In this document: in pieces, positions 10,499 to 22,500 of the stretch | Layout of the letters: each line of letters opens with the position of its first letter | Position numbering within the stretch: position 1 is the first letter of the stretch | Source of the DNA: Polymyxa betae | Lineage: Eukaryota; Endomyxa; Phytomyxea; Plasmodiophorida; Plasmodiophoridae | Direction of reading: 5' to 3' | Assembly (NCBI GenBank): GCA_003693705.1 | Contig: RBZT01000588.1 | Coordinates: forward strand, 145,256 to 209,255 | DNA length: 64,000 bases | The notes under the pieces: generated by a model | Databases searched by the model: none | Seen by the model: only the letters and a program-made list of their open reading frames with translations | What the model was told of the DNA's origin: nothing | Position numbers and translations under genes: made by a program

Positions 10499-10774
10499 TC
10501 ATTTCCTGGGGTTCAAGACGTCTTTGAGATATTCTAACACAATGAGAAATAAATTCATATCATATTCGATATAAAGGATGAATGAAATAATCGCGAGCAT
10601 GATCACGATAATAATGAGGTCAAACTGGGTCCTCGTTCCTATCAGCGGTTCGCTATATTCGTCTGGAATCTGGGTCAAGGCGGCTTCAAATTGCTTCTTG
10701 CGCTGCTCCAGATAGGGTCGAAGTCGTGAGCGAACCCATTGTCCACCAACGGAGTCGCTCCTGGTTGAAGTCAT
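10499..10774 (-). CDS. small single-pass membrane protein, about 91 aa
   Basis: The ATG at 10774 is used because the upstream TTG is not a normal eukaryotic start. The protein begins with a basic soluble part (RSRLRPYLEQRKKQFEAAL), has one strong hydrophobic segment (FDLIIIVIMLAIISFILYI) and a short tail ending LNPRK. The layout suggests a small integral membrane protein, inside-basic, of ER or mitochondrial membrane. No family recognised. Confidence 0.45.
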   Translation of the reverse strand: MTSTRSDSVGGQWVRSRLRPYLEQRKKQFEAALTQIPDEYSEPLIGTRTQFDLIIIVIMLAIISFILYIEYDMNLFLIVLEYLKDVLNPRK

Positions 10775-10949
10775 CAAATAAATACGTACAGAACCGCAGT
10801 GAGCCTCTCACTGTGTTGTGAAAGAGCTGTCACAGATTTTCGAAATCCGGACTCTGAATGTTTGCATTAAGTGTGATACAGCATTATGAGTTTATGATAT
10901 TATTGTTGGTTAAACAGTTTAGGAGTTTCACAGACGTTGACAGATGTTA

Positions 10950-12724
10950 TCATAGTTCATCACGAAATTGTTCGGGCTGGGATAGTTCTGATAATTCCGA
11001 ATTTAACTTATCAGCTTCTGCTTGGGAACAGGCCGCAGGAGTCTCAAACTGCATTTCGTAAACGCAGGTGCTGGGTTCGTGAACTGAAACGATCTGGTTC
11101 CGCAATCCACAACTCAACTTTACCTAAAAACATTCAACATCAACTTTTGGTTGAATGTCTTACGTACCTGTACAGATCTTTCAGGACCGTTCCAGCATCT
11201 CTGCCCGTGATCAAAAAGCCATTCGGAATAACCATTACTCCATGTTTGAAATGAACTGAAACGCAACGTGAATTACCATGCAATGCGAATTCATAAGAAT
11301 ACCCAAGAGATGTGGTCTGGCTCTCAATCTGTGATGCCTCCTTGAACGGGCACAGTTCATAGGTATACTTTTCATGAGTTGTGGTGAAGCATTCTGATTG
11401 CAGTGCACGATATGCATCGTTGGGGCCATAATCAATGGATAACATTCTACTAAGGTCATCAACTTCTTTCTCCAGCGAAGTAAGCTGGTTTTCGGCGTCG
11501 TTAAAGGCACGGCGAGCCTCTTTCGCAGCTGGAAAAATCATTTAGAGTTTAAATAAGAATCGCTTGTAAAAATGGTCAAATTAGCAGATAATGTGAAAGG
11601 TTGGTAAAAACGCCGAAAGCTGTGCATGAAATACACATGCCTTCAGCAGGGGGTTTTTGAGTTCCCTTAAAGAAGTCAACAAGAAAAGGAGGTAACTTGG
11701 CGAGCATATTATCAAGAAAAGGAGGCAACTTGGCGAGAATATCACCAAGCATACCTTTAGCTGTCAAGCTTTCAGGTTCGGTAGATTCGGTTTCTACTGT
11801 TTGCGAAGATTCGTCTTCTTGAGCGTCTTCAGATCCTTCCTCTTCAGCTTCTGCCGCAACATCAGCACTGGTTTCACCACGCTGATTCTGAGGGGCATAT
11901 TGTTCCGGATATGGAAAGGATGATTCTGAATTCTGATTTCCTTCAGGCGAATTACCAGAGTAAGCATATTGCTCGGGATAAGGAAATGATGACGAGTGAG
12001 ATTGCGAATTGGTCTCTGTTTCTTTTTCCTTGGAATCACTTTGGATTTCTTTTTCAGAATCTTTGGTATTTTCGGCTTCAGAGTGACCTTTCTGTGGCTC
12101 TTGATTGTCTTTCTCGGCTTTGGCAATTGCATCAGCATTGTCTTTCTCGGCTTTGGCAGCTGCATCAGCTATTTCAACTTGACGTCGAAGATTCTCAAGT
12201 TCAGATTTCCTGGCCTCAATGCCCGATTGTAATTCCGCTAATTGTCTTGCTTGTTTGTCCTTCATAGCTGCACCAGAAATCAACAACTTCTGCTTCTCTT
12301 TCAATCCTGTTTTTATGGTCGAAGACAGGTTCTCAAGATGCTCCTTAATGGTTTTCCCTTCCTGTTCACATGTGGAAGGACAGCTTCTTAGTACGAGGTA
12401 TTCGTCGCTGCCATCGCAGCAATCGCATATACCATCATTCACTCTCCAGGATTCGATTCGAGCAGCCTTTGATCCAATGTTCTTGCAAAAAAATGTCCCA
12501 TTAGAGCAGGCTGAAGTGCCAGGTTCATCTTCCCCTTTGTCAGGGCAATCGCAATACTCATCATTCACTTTGGAAATCGGAATTGAGCCTTTCCCTTGAC
12601 ACGAAATGGTCGATCTCGAATATAGATCGTAAAATACTGGGTCTACACCGAAGCGGGCATCGAGAGAAGCGGACGTTAGGGACGCGACAACTAACAATAC
12701 GACCGAGACGATCGGATACGACAT
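10950..12724 (-). CDS. PRKCSH: glucosidase II beta subunit (PRKCSH)
   Basis: A signal peptide (IVSVVLLVVASLTSASLD) is followed by two LDL-receptor-like Cys/Asp modules, VNDEYCDCPDKGEDEPGT and VNDGICDCCDGSDE. Then come a coiled region, a long acidic Ser/Glu insert, a second coiled coil after an approximately 104-nt intron, and a mannose-6-phosphate-receptor homology domain split by two short introns (FFxx-type ELCPFKEASQ, GQRCWNGPERSV, LSCGLRNQIV, PSTCVYEMQFETPAAC). The C-terminus FRDEL is an ER-retrieval tetrapeptide variant. The subunit holds the catalytic alpha subunit in the ER and binds mannose of N-glycans during glucose trimming. The acidic insert contains internal duplications (AKAEKDNADAIAKAEKDN, two SSFPYPEQYA, two AKLPPFL). 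Confidence 0.92.
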
Positions 12725-13371
12725 GATATCAGTTACTTAGATATACGACTATAGACGATATGAGTAATACAACCACCAAACCTCACCAGAGCACCTTGTC
12801 TGAAACGTAACCGAGAGTTCACGCACTCTCTGTCTGTATTTCGATCGTTTTCTGAGATTCAGAAAGCACAGATTTCGATATGTTTCAGCGATCAAATCCC
12901 ATGGTTAATGCTTGGATGGAATCAAACAACGCATGAATCTAGTCGGTTACACCAGTAACTGTATTCTGGGCTTCGGATGGTGCCGGTAATTGTGTATAGC
13001 TTTACGTGCACATCCGGAGCGTTATGACTGTTGAACGTCAATCGACGACCTATAGCAGATCCAAAATTGATACCCAAAAGCATGGACAAGGAAGCTTTTT
13101 AGTTACCAGCATCTTGTATTTCTATGTAAACTGCCAAATCTTGCACGTTTCTTGCTACCAGAAGTATAAACCCAACGTTATTCCTTCGAAAGCACTTCAT
13201 ACGTTGGTGTAAATGAGACTGTCCAGACGATTAGCAATGTGTTGTGAGGAATTTCCGATCATGAATCTAACTGCCGGTGCCATCCAGTTCGGGTCGCATC
13301 ATTTGTCTATATCACCGACCTCCCTTTCATCATCCTGAACTCCTTTCAGTCTCTTTCGCTCTCGTTTTACC
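12725..13371. other. intergenic region, divergent promoters
   Basis: About 650 bp separates the glucosidase II beta start (minus) from the LYR gene start (plus). Frames inside are short and without motifs. I see no RNA gene or repeat. Confidence 0.4.
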
Positions 13372-13665
13372 ATGAATACCAGCCGGCCTCACATTTTATC
13401 GCTGTACAAACGCATTATCAGACTAGGCAGCAAGTTTCCAAGTATCAAGCGCGACTCGATACTGGCCAGCATCAAAGAAGGTTCCAATGTTAACCGAATC
13501 GCGTCATGTCCTTATTTGTTTACAGAATTTAAGAGTAATCGTAATGAAAAAGACCCCAAGAAAATTTCCCAGCAGGTAGCTGTTGCAGAAGATGGCATAC
13601 AGAAACTGAAGATGTATGTTGATACAGCAGCTGGAGCTGGTAATTTCCAGATCGACTTGAAATAA
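13372..13665 (+). CDS. LYR-motif mitochondrial protein
   Basis: Two exons with a 45-nt in-frame intron after ASIKE. The spliced protein, about 82 residues, has the LYR tripeptide variant LYK in HILSLYKRIIRLGSKFPS, then EEFKSNRNEKDPKKI and a C-terminal helix AEDGIQKLKMY. LYR proteins (LYRM/Complex1_LYR) bind acyl-ACP in the mitochondrial matrix and act as assembly or Fe-S delivery factors. The RLG..FPS spacing is closest to LYRM1-like members, but the subfamily is not certain. Retaining the intron would give a 97-residue product because its length is a multiple of three. It lies 74 bp upstream of IFT56. Confidence 0.65.
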   Translation: MNTSRPHILSLYKRIIRLGSKFPSIKRDSILASIKEGSNVNRIASCPYLFTEFKSNRNEKDPKKISQQVAVAEDGIQKLKMYVDTAAGAGNFQIDLK

Positions 13666-13739
13666 ATTAATAATTCGCTGTGAAGAGCACCAAATGATTA
13701 GGTCATGATGATCATCGTATCGTCTCAGAATAGTGAATC

Positions 13740-15738
13740 ATGCTGCTAAGCCGAGCCAAGCCGACGTCTCCAAATTCAGGGCGGCCCGGAACTGGCCCTA
13801 GCGGCGCCAAGCCCAAAGATAAACGCCCGACTCTCGAGTCGTTCCTCTCTGCTCGCGATTTTTCCGGGGCAGCTGCGTTGGCTGAATTCTTGGTCCAATC
13901 AGGTGATTCTGAACCGACTTGCGGCACGTTAGCCGAGAAGCAAGCCTGGCTGGCCTATATTTACTTTCATCTGCATGATTTCATCAAAGTGTAACCGTTT
14001 CTGAGTTTGTAGGAGAATTCTGATTGAAAAATAGAGCCAATCGTATTATAAAACGCTCCTGAAAGACTCTTCATCCAATGCCATGTTCAAACTGTATGCT
14101 AGCGCCTGCCAGTTTTACTTAGGAAACTTTGACAAAGCTGTTGAACTCGCGTTATCGGGGCCTGAGTCCAGTCTACAATACCGACTGCTATTTCATTGTG
14201 CTCATAAGCTTTCTGATGAAAAAATGTTAGTCGAAAATCATGCCAAGCTGACAGGTAAGCACTACCGATAGGCTCTTCCTGTCCTCTAATCTCCTGCAGC
14301 TAACATAGAAGACCAGCTTGCTTTGGCAGCGATCCATTTTCTTAGAGGCCATTACCAAGAAGCTATCGAAATCTACAAACGCCAGTTGCTTGAGCACCGC
14401 GAATATTTAGCAATTCATATTTACATTGCTATTTGTTATTACAAGCTCGACTATTATGATGTAAGATAGAATGCTCAAGCCTCTGTTTGTATACTCAGTA
14501 ACTGTCTAGGTTGCTTTAGAAATTCTCGGCCCTTACATGACTGCAAACCCTGACTCCTCAATAGCTTTGAACCTGAAAGCATGTTCACACTTCCGCTTAT
14601 GCGATGGAAAAGCAGCGATTCAGCAATTACAACCGTATTTTGAAAAAGCCCAGACATCAGCAACAATTCAGAACACGTTCAGCGCCCATACGTTAATCAA
14701 TCACAATTTAGTTGTTTTCCGTGCTGGCGAAAATGCTCTGAAAGTGCTACCTCCCATGGTCGATATAGTCCCTGAAGCTCGGCTGAACCTGTGTGTTTAT
14801 TATTTGAAAGTCGGAGATACACATGAAGCCTACAAATTAATGAAGGATTTTGAACCGACAACCCCTCAAGAGTAAGACGGCTCTTGGGTTCCATATAGCT
14901 GCCCTGCTGAAATTCGTGCAATTAGATACATTTTGAAAGGTGTTGCTCAGGCTGCTTTTGGTCAGGCAGCTCAGTCGACTGAAGATCTTCAGCTAGCGCA
15001 GCAATACTTCCAGCTGATTGGTGAATCGGATTCCGAACGGGACACGATCCCTGGTCGGCAAGCAATGGCGTCCTGTTATTTCTTATTACAACAGTGGGAC
15101 GACGTCATTGTTTACTTATCGAGCATTAGCGAGTATTTCAAGACTGATGATAGGTTTGTGTTTGTGTGCCGATTCGGTGATTAATCTCATTTTATGAAGG
15201 TTCAATTGGAATTATGGGTTAGCTTTGGCTAAGGCTGGTCGATGGATGGAAGCGGCCCAATCGTTTGCAAACATTCAGAATCCGGTAGATCAATCGACAT
15301 TTGCTTGTGTCTAAATTGTTCAAGTATCCACAGGCTCGACGAAAGCAATACGATTTCATCGCTTGGTCTGCCCGCATCTATATCAATACAGGACTGTCTA
15401 CCCAGGCCTGGGAGCTCTACCTCGAAATGGAAACAACGACGAATTCCTTCAATCTGCTTTTATTGATTGCCAATGAATGCTACCGCACTCAAGCCTATTA
15501 TTACGCTGCCAAAGCATTCGACGTGCTTTGGAAATTGGATCCCATTGCTGAATACTGGGAAGGCAAGCGCGGCGCTTGTTGCGGCGTTCTGCAGCAGATG
15601 ATTCAAGGCAAAGAGAAGCGCTCGCATCTGGCCGAGATCATCAACCTTTTGAAAAGCAACAATGCTACACCTCAGGCCCAATTTATTGCCCGAGTCATGA
15701 ATAAGTTCTGGCTCGAAACCAGCGAATACGATATCTAG
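13740..15738 (+). CDS. TTC26: intraflagellar transport protein IFT56 (TTC26)
   Basis: Seven exons with short introns. It opens [11 protein letters not shown] like vertebrate TTC26, which starts MMLSRAKP. Diagnostic segments follow collinearly: [33 protein letters not shown]-type TPR helices [52 protein letters not shown] joined to [39 protein letters not shown] and [25 protein letters not shown]56 is a tetratricopeptide subunit of the IFT-B core that moves motility-related cargo into the axoneme. Length, about 560 residues, is normal. This is one of the clearest calls in the window and shows that the organism builds a motile flagellum. An AATAAA lies just past the stop. Confidence 0.95.
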
Positions 15739-15815
15739 ATAATAAACTTGGAAAATTGTGCACATGCAGCAAATTCATATCTTAACTCCATGGCGCGATA
15801 CTAGCCGGTTTATTG

Positions 15816-16738
15816 ATGGTCTACTCTCCTGCAGCAAATCAGAGAGTCCAGACACTTCCATTTATGCATGATGGAGGGAATCCCTATCTAAAAAGTCGCG
15901 GTCCATATCGCACTTCGTCTGATGGGATGCAAAAAGGGAGACCGGATCGAGGTCGGGGGCGCGGCGGAGGTCAGGGTCAGCGGGCCAAAGGCGTGACACT
16001 TCGCGAGCATCGTGCCCGTAAACAGCACCATCGACCAGCCCAGTTGTTCCCCGATCTAGATGAAGATCAAGACGACATTCGACAGCGCTTCGCTCGTCGC
16101 CAGCTGAAACCAGGCCCAACAAGGTCGCTTTCAATTGAGGAAGAGGGCGGAGCCGGTACTGCCGTTGACAGAATCGCACTGAGAGAACAGACCCGACGAC
16201 TTCTAACAGAAACTCGTTTGTGCTAATTGGTATTTTCGGATTAGCGATCTGAATATTCGTTATAGCCGAAGAATGGGATGGCCTTATTCAGCAGGCATTC
16301 GATCATATCGCTGCCGACCAGGCGTTGTTGGCTGAATCGCTGCAGTCGTTATTCGCCCTCGATCTCAACGAGCTTGCTGATTCATTGGGTTCCCTTCCCA
16401 ATCATGTTTATTTGAAACTTCCCGGTGACTATGATGACACTGAAAATAATGTTGACGTTGCAGCTCTTGATGATGATTCTTCTCAATCCCGCGTTGTCAT
16501 TGAGACGGAAGCTACGGCCAGTGCTTCCGCTACTGAAGTCGTGCCTACAAGTGAACCATCCCAGGCGGCAGCTGTTCCCCTTGTTAGTGCTCCCTTGCCT
16601 GCGACGCACGATTCAGATCAGGAACTGGATGATTTGCTGGAATTAGCAAACCGAGATGTTGCTGATAGATCTCTGCAATCCCAAGCTATTGCCGGCGATT
16701 CCGATTCCGAAATTGATCGTCTTCTGGATGATTTATAA
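15816..16738 (+). CDS. orphan RGG/acidic protein
   Basis: Two exons with a 50-nt intron before EEWDGLIQQAFDHI. The N-terminal about 70 residues contain an RG-rich patch (RPDRGRGRGGGQGQRAKG) typical of RNA-binding disordered regions. The middle holds helices (RIALREQTRRLLTET, ALLAESLQSLFALDL). The C-terminal third is Ser/Asp/Glu-rich with two near-identical elements, DSDQELDDLLELA and [13 protein letters not shown], the latter ending the protein. The paired acidic-Leu motifs may be short linear interaction motifs. No family recognised. It starts 78 bp after the IFT56 stop on the same strand. Confidence 0.5.
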
Positions 16739-17060
16739 AGCGTACGTGACTGGCGGAAAGTTTCTTGGAATCTGTGTCATAAAAATGTAAAATTTGCAGG
16801 GAACGCTTTGTCTGGCGATGGTATGTCACTTAGGAAGTTTTCGCTCCTACATGTAAGCAATGCTGCGAATTGCAATGTTTGAGGTCGAACATCAGTAAAA
16901 CCGAAGAGATTCATCGTGAATGCAACCTGAACCAATTCTTGTTGATTCGTCTAAGAAATATAACCGAATAAAGCGTCGAAGGTTTGAGTCACTATTTTAG
17001 ATGTTACAACTTCCGGTTTCCTCGTGAACCTCAAATCCAAATAATCAGTGAAGTATCTAG

Positions 17061-20000
17061 ATGCCTCCTGGCTTTAGCAATGGAGCGGGTGCTTCATCCT
17101 CTCGGCCCCGCCGACGTCGTCGATTGCGAAATTACAACGATTCTTCACAAACTCAGCAGGCTCGATTCGGTAAGATACGCAAAATGCACATTCGTTTGCT
17201 CATTCGTCGCAGAGCAAACTTCTGATCAGCAACGCTTAAAAACAGGTCCATCTGCGTGGGAAAACGAACCGACGCAATCCAATCCTCCGAAAGAGCAAGA
17301 ATCTGCTCAACGGCAACCTGAAGCTTGGCAGAGCACAGCAAGAGATGATCCCAAAGATTCGAAACGTTCACTGGAAAAGAAACCTGCCCAAGAACCCCAG
17401 GTTGGACAGTCAAACGAAGCAGCGCCACAAGACCGTCAGATGAAGCGCTGGTGGCACTGGCCAGTGGACGACGGCAATGACATTGATATTGGTGACGATG
17501 AACCGGACCGGGAGAATGGCCGTCAAGCAGAGCCAATTCAACCTGAATCGGAGAGATCAGGAAAGGACGTGCCCAATTCAATGCCGGACAATCGTACGGG
17601 CGACAACATGGCGCCGGAGAACAATAGCAGCGACAGGGAACCGGCGATAGCCAACGGCACAGCCAAGCCGGCTCCAGCAGGCGATAATGATTGCAATGTA
17701 GTTGAGTCGGCGGAAGCATCGCCAGGCGCTCAAGATCATTCTAACGCCGGCGACAATCAGGGTAAGATCTACGAATGGCTTTTTTGCTGGCTGATACGTC
17801 GCAGATCAAACTCCCGATCAGCAAAGCATTTTCAGAAACGACCCTACACAGCTCAATCCTTCGAAAGAGCAAAAATCTGCCGAACGGCCATCCCGTGCCT
17901 GGCGGAGACCAGCATCAAACAATAAGCCTGTAGGCCCCGATCGTTCGCAGAGACAGACGCCTGTACAGGAATCACAGGTTGGGCAGTCAGTGCCTTCAAA
18001 TGAAATAGCGCCAGAGGAGCGTCCAAAGAAGCGATGGTGGCAGTGGTCTGACGATGACGACAATCCAGTTGATTTTGACGGCAACGATTTGGATTCCAAT
18101 CGGGACAGCTACCGACGAGACGATTCTAATGAACGTGGACCAGCAAAGGATGCCTCGGATAATTCAGATCGGCGATCCGTTCCTTTGAATCTATCAGGCA
18201 AAGACATTTCGGATGTAACGCCGGTGATTGACAAAATGACGCCGAAGAGTAACAACAGCAACGGCAAGGAATCGCCGACGACGACGATGAATGGTACTGT
18301 TGAACCGACTATAGCTGCAAGCGTCGAACGGCGAGCATCTCCACAGGGCATCGGAAATGATTCTGACGCCGTCGACAATCAAGGTCCAATGCAGATCTTT
18401 TGAATACTGTTCTGATTGTTAAAGTTTAATTACAGATCGGGCTGACCAAAAGTCATCTCCAGCAAGAGATGAACCTGCAAGCTTCACTCCTTCACAAGAT
18501 CAGGCTCCTGTACAGAAACCCCAAACTGGGCAGTCTGCAGTGTCAAACGAGGAAAAGCCACAAGACCGTCAGAATAAGGGCTGGTGGAATTGGTCGGCGG
18601 ATGACGACAACGACGCAGGTTCCAATCCGGACAACGACCGCCGTTCTAAGCCAGTTGAAGCTGAGCCAAAGACTAGCGCCCCAAATCCTCCGAATCTGCG
18701 AGCCGTGCCTGTGAATCCATCAGAAGACACCCCAGATGCAACGCCGGTGGATCTTTCTGAACACGATATGACCCCGGAAAATGTCAACAACGGCAAGAAA
18801 CCGACAACGGTCAATGGTACTACAAAGCCAGCTCTAGCAGGCGATGATGACCCAAATGTAATGGAGTCGACGGATCGCACGCAACGGGCACCGCAAAACG
18901 CTCAAGATCTTTCGAACGCCGGGGAAGGTCCGATTCAGTCCTTCAGAAACTTTATTTCTAACACTGAGGTTGATTATCAGATCAGGCGAAACCAGACTCA
19001 CCAGGTGGATTCAATCTATGGAATTTGTTCGGGGTGATTGCCGATGACGAAGACGATCAAGACGAACAACAGCCTCAAGCCGAGCGGAATCTGGGGTCTG
19101 ATGTCGCTGACGATGCCGGCAGCATTCCATCCCAGACAGGACCCGATCCTTCTCCTGTTGATGACGCTCCCCAGTCTAACGACAGCAACAACGCGATTGC
19201 CGATGACGAAGACGAGCAAGACAAACAACAGCCTCAAGCCGAGCGGAATCTGGGGTCTGATGTCGCTGACGATGCCGGCAGCATTCCATCCCAGACAGGA
19301 CCCCATCCTTCTCCTGTTGATAACGCTCCCCAGTCTAAAGACAGCAACAACGCGAGCCCTACCTGGGACCAAGACAATGATGATAATGATGATTCTGTAA
19401 ACGGTGGCCGCGCCCCTCCTGAAAGCCTTCCTTTCGCTCCAATAGCGCCCAGTTCGACTATCGACTCCGGTCGACGTCAGCAGCAGCCCAGATCTCGTCG
19501 TGACCGCCAGAGGCCTAAGAAGAAATGGAGCCAGCATCAGTGGATACCATTTGATTCGGAAGATGAACGAGCAGCGGATGCTGATGCCCCGGAATCGCCC
19601 CCAACCTCGAATGCACCACAAGCCAGCGACTCACCTATTGACCAATCTGATCAAGACAAGGCTTCTCCGAATCCAGATCGCAATCGGTCTCAAACTGGCA
19701 CCGCAATTCAGGATAATGGTAACTGCAAATGTCGTATCAATTATGGATGCAAATATCTCACCCAAAATTAGATGTAAGGGCGGCTTCTGATCACAATAAT
19801 CAACGACGAGATTTTGAGCAATCACGAGATCCAGCGAATGTAGACCCATCTAGCAATGCATCCCCGAGACAACCGATCATGGCGCCTTCCAATGACACGA
19901 CATCAATCGCACCCAGTGATCCATTCTCGAGAGATTCGATAGCGTCGACATCCGACTCCAGGCCATCGCCAGTCATCCGAGAACCTGAACGTCAGATCCC

Positions 20001-21046
20001 GGCTGACCGAGCACCACCGACACCAAACTCGGCCATGACCAATGATGTCGTTCTTCCCGATGCCAATCGGAGCTCAAACAGCTCTCGTTCTGGATCACTG
20101 TCTGCTAAACGTCGCTCGGTCTTGCCAGATACTGCCAGCCCGACTGATCCAAAGAGTGACCTTTCAGAACGTGCATCGAATCGAAGCTCGATAGCTTCTG
20201 CGCTGAACTCACCAGATCAGAGTGACGAATCTTCTCGTCTACCGCCAGGACCGGTTCAGGTCGGCATCTTATCCAACCGTTGGTCATCCATTAATTTTGT
20301 ACAGGTTCAGGATCGGCAACCAGAACGAAACTCGTCGTCTTCGTCGACTTCAAACGCCGGACCTGATCGAATCGCGTCTTCAACCAGTGCTGTAAGCGTT
20401 CGCGTATGTTTCGCTTCAATATCAAGTCACAGCATAATTAATCAAATTCTTGCTCAGTCGAATTCGTTGACAGTTGTGACTCCTAATGATCGCCTACAAT
20501 CGGTTCATTCTTCCAGTCTGCGAAAGGCTCGTAGGATGTTGTACATGATCGCCCATTCTTATTCTTTTATGTTAGGTTCCTGAACCGATACATCAAGCTG
20601 ATCGTGAAACACAACAAGCTCCAAATGCCAGCGCTCATGTTGTATGTACTGATAATAGTAATAACCCATGGACTCTAGCTAAAACATTCCAGGATGAAGA
20701 TATCAGAACAGTTGAATCAGCCATGCCAAAGTTAAACTCTCCAAAAAACAAGACGGAAACGAGTGTGAAGACCGGGTATCTCGTCAAAGGAGTGAATTCA
20801 AAAGAAACACAGCGAATGCACCGCAACGCTCATCCAAGCATTCAGAAGCTAAAGGAAATGAAAGCAGGGTCACGAGCCTGTCTTGCTGGAGGGCTTCATG
20901 AACTAGAACCATGCCATACGTCTGGCAGGGCACTAGCCTTCGCCATTGCGACGTTTCCGTTGAAGTGGATAATCAAGAACCCATTCAGGAGGTGCATGAA
21001 ATGCACTACCATTATCAAGGAGGAGGAAAACTCTAACAATTTCTGA
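17061..21046 (+). CDS. large disordered protein built from duplicated exons, WW-acidic motif
   Basis: The start MPPGFSNGAGASSSRPRRRRR is chosen because it splices in phase through the whole gene. Exons 17213-17761, 17805-18383, 18436-18927 and 18981-19718 are each bounded by phase-1 introns (43, 43, 52, 53, 53 nt). Each carries a basic-aromatic-acidic motif: MKRWWHWPVDDGND, KKRWWQWSDDDDNP, NKGWWNWSADDDND and a decayed KKKWSQHQWIPFDSEDE. The rest is Ser/Pro/Asp/Gln-rich and predicted disordered. Later exons are Ser/Arg-rich (SRSGSLSAKRRS). The last exon ends basic with a CMKC pair (residues FRRCMKCTT). No signal peptide or membrane span. Splice sites between 20400 and 20580 are uncertain. I do not recognise the family. 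Confidence 0.55.
19037..19354 (+). repeat. 159-bp tandem duplication inside the WW-acidic gene
   Basis: Two nearly identical 159-bp units begin at 19037 and 19196. Each encodes 53 residues starting IADDEDDQDEQQPQAERN or its variant. Only a few substitutions separate the copies, so the duplication is recent relative to the surrounding exon duplications. The length is a multiple of three, so the frame is kept. Confidence 0.85.
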
Positions 21047-21651
21047 TCAAATACAAACCACAACGCCTAATAATGTCAGGAAACTTTGCTCAATGCTCTT
21101 TTAAACAGCGTCATTTTGTAAACACAACAGAGCTTACAAAAATTTTACAGAACCAAACAAATCAAGATTATCATAACTCCTTGAAATCTGTTGAAAAGCG
21201 ATGCCTTGGGACATCCATGAAAATTTTCAAGGTCTCATAACGAATTCAGTAGTGATCAAACTGATTCCCAAAGCCAATCTAGGGCCGCCTCGTACCATCA
21301 GCCCGAATAACAATGCATAATGTGGGAGAGATAGAACTGATTATATCATGGCAGAGCGCCTTGCATTTTGTGGTCGCCAGAACCTGGTAGCTAAATATCA
21401 CCTTGATAGTGAGAAAGGGATTGTGGAGCATGTGATTGGCAGCCAGGCGGCCGAAATAAGGCAGGGAGCCTGCTAAGCCGTCTCGCCAGGCTGTCAGGAG
21501 ACTTCCATCACCGAACGTCCATCACCGACCCCCCTAGACTGACAGCCTTCATTCTGATACTATTTGGTTGTAATAATCCGTTCGGGCACGCATTGCCGTT
21601 CAGGCCTCTCTAGCGTTCACAACAACCGATAGAGGCGCGTCGCTCCCTTCA
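21047..21651. other. intergenic region between tandem genes
   Basis: About 600 bp between two plus-strand genes. No frame with a motif is seen. Two short direct repeats (CATCACCGA-like, near 21503 and 21518) occur upstream of the PUB gene. The region should contain the terminator of the WW-acidic gene and the promoter of the PUB gene. Confidence 0.4.
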
Positions 21652-22482
21652 ATGGACCAGACCACCCCCATGCAGCTTGATGATACCACAGCAGTCGACG
21701 TCTCGGCCACCGCCCGACCCACACCTGTCGATGGTGAGCGAAGCAGCTCTGACATGGTATCAGGGTCGTTAACTATCGATGCAGACCTCACCGATAGGAT
21801 ACAGCGGACTTTGACGCTATTGCAGAATTCAGAACGAATGAACTCGGTCCAGAAACAAATTCTTGTCAAGGTCTAGACTGCCTTGGGCTTGTTCCTAACC
21901 CGTTTGCTTACATAATGTGCAGTTGATTGAAACTGGTGATCCAGCGGTGCTGTCTTCGATAAATATCCGTTTTACTGACGACGAAATTGTGGCTGCCCTG
22001 GAGAAGATGGCACAGGCTCAATGTGCCGCTGACTACCTGGATTCAAACGTTGACATGGTGTTGTGTTATGAGGTCAAATGGACAGAGTTTCATTTGCTTC
22101 GTAGGCACTTCGCCGTATGTATCAGGCTGTCGATAATAAAAAGAAGCAAGCCGCTGCGAAGTCATCGCTCAGGCACATTCGCAAGATTATTGAAAAGGTG
22201 CATAAGACGCCGTCAGATATTAAGTCGCGGTCAGGAGCATCGTCTACTGAGTTTTCTGGGCTGACTTTTTTCAGGCGAGTTCTTGTGAGAAATTTCACAT
22301 TTAAAAAATTCGTATCCGATGTTCAGGGTGCTTTGGACCTCATGTCAGAAATCGGCTTTGCTGCAGTGAACGATGAATGCCTTGAGATGAGCGCTGATGT
22401 TGATCTTGAGTTTCTTGCTAGAACAATGGTTAAACTGGAGCAGTCCGCTTTGGTAATTGATGTTTCTCATTTTGATTGTTAA
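21652..22482 (+). CDS. PUB-domain protein (p97/VCP cofactor-like)
   Basis: Four exons with short introns. The N-terminus is short and disordered (MDQTTPMQLDDTT). A helical segment follows (LTDRIQRTLTLLQ, LIETGDPAVLSSINI), then a PUB/PUG fold: KSSLRHIRKIIEKVHKTP, the SRRVLVRNFTFKKFV segment created by splicing, GALDLMSEIGF, then ECLEMSADVDLEFL and MVKLEQ. This order (helices, F..KV, GA..LL...GF, L..D..L) is diagnostic of PUB domains, which bind the C-terminal tail of the AAA ATPase p97. No UBX, transglutaminase or zinc domain is present, so it is not full-length NGLY1 or UBXN6. It ends 18 bp before the A20/AN1 gene on the same strand. Confidence 0.65.
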
Positions 22483-22500
22483 TCTGAACAAGAACAGGAC

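Noticed and set aside
17984-18100. Apparent frameshifts and stops inside recognisable proteins (for example MLH1, G-alpha, ABCB10)
   Set aside because: Every interruption examined in these genes is removed by a GT..AG intron of normal size for this genome, so they are not pseudogenes.
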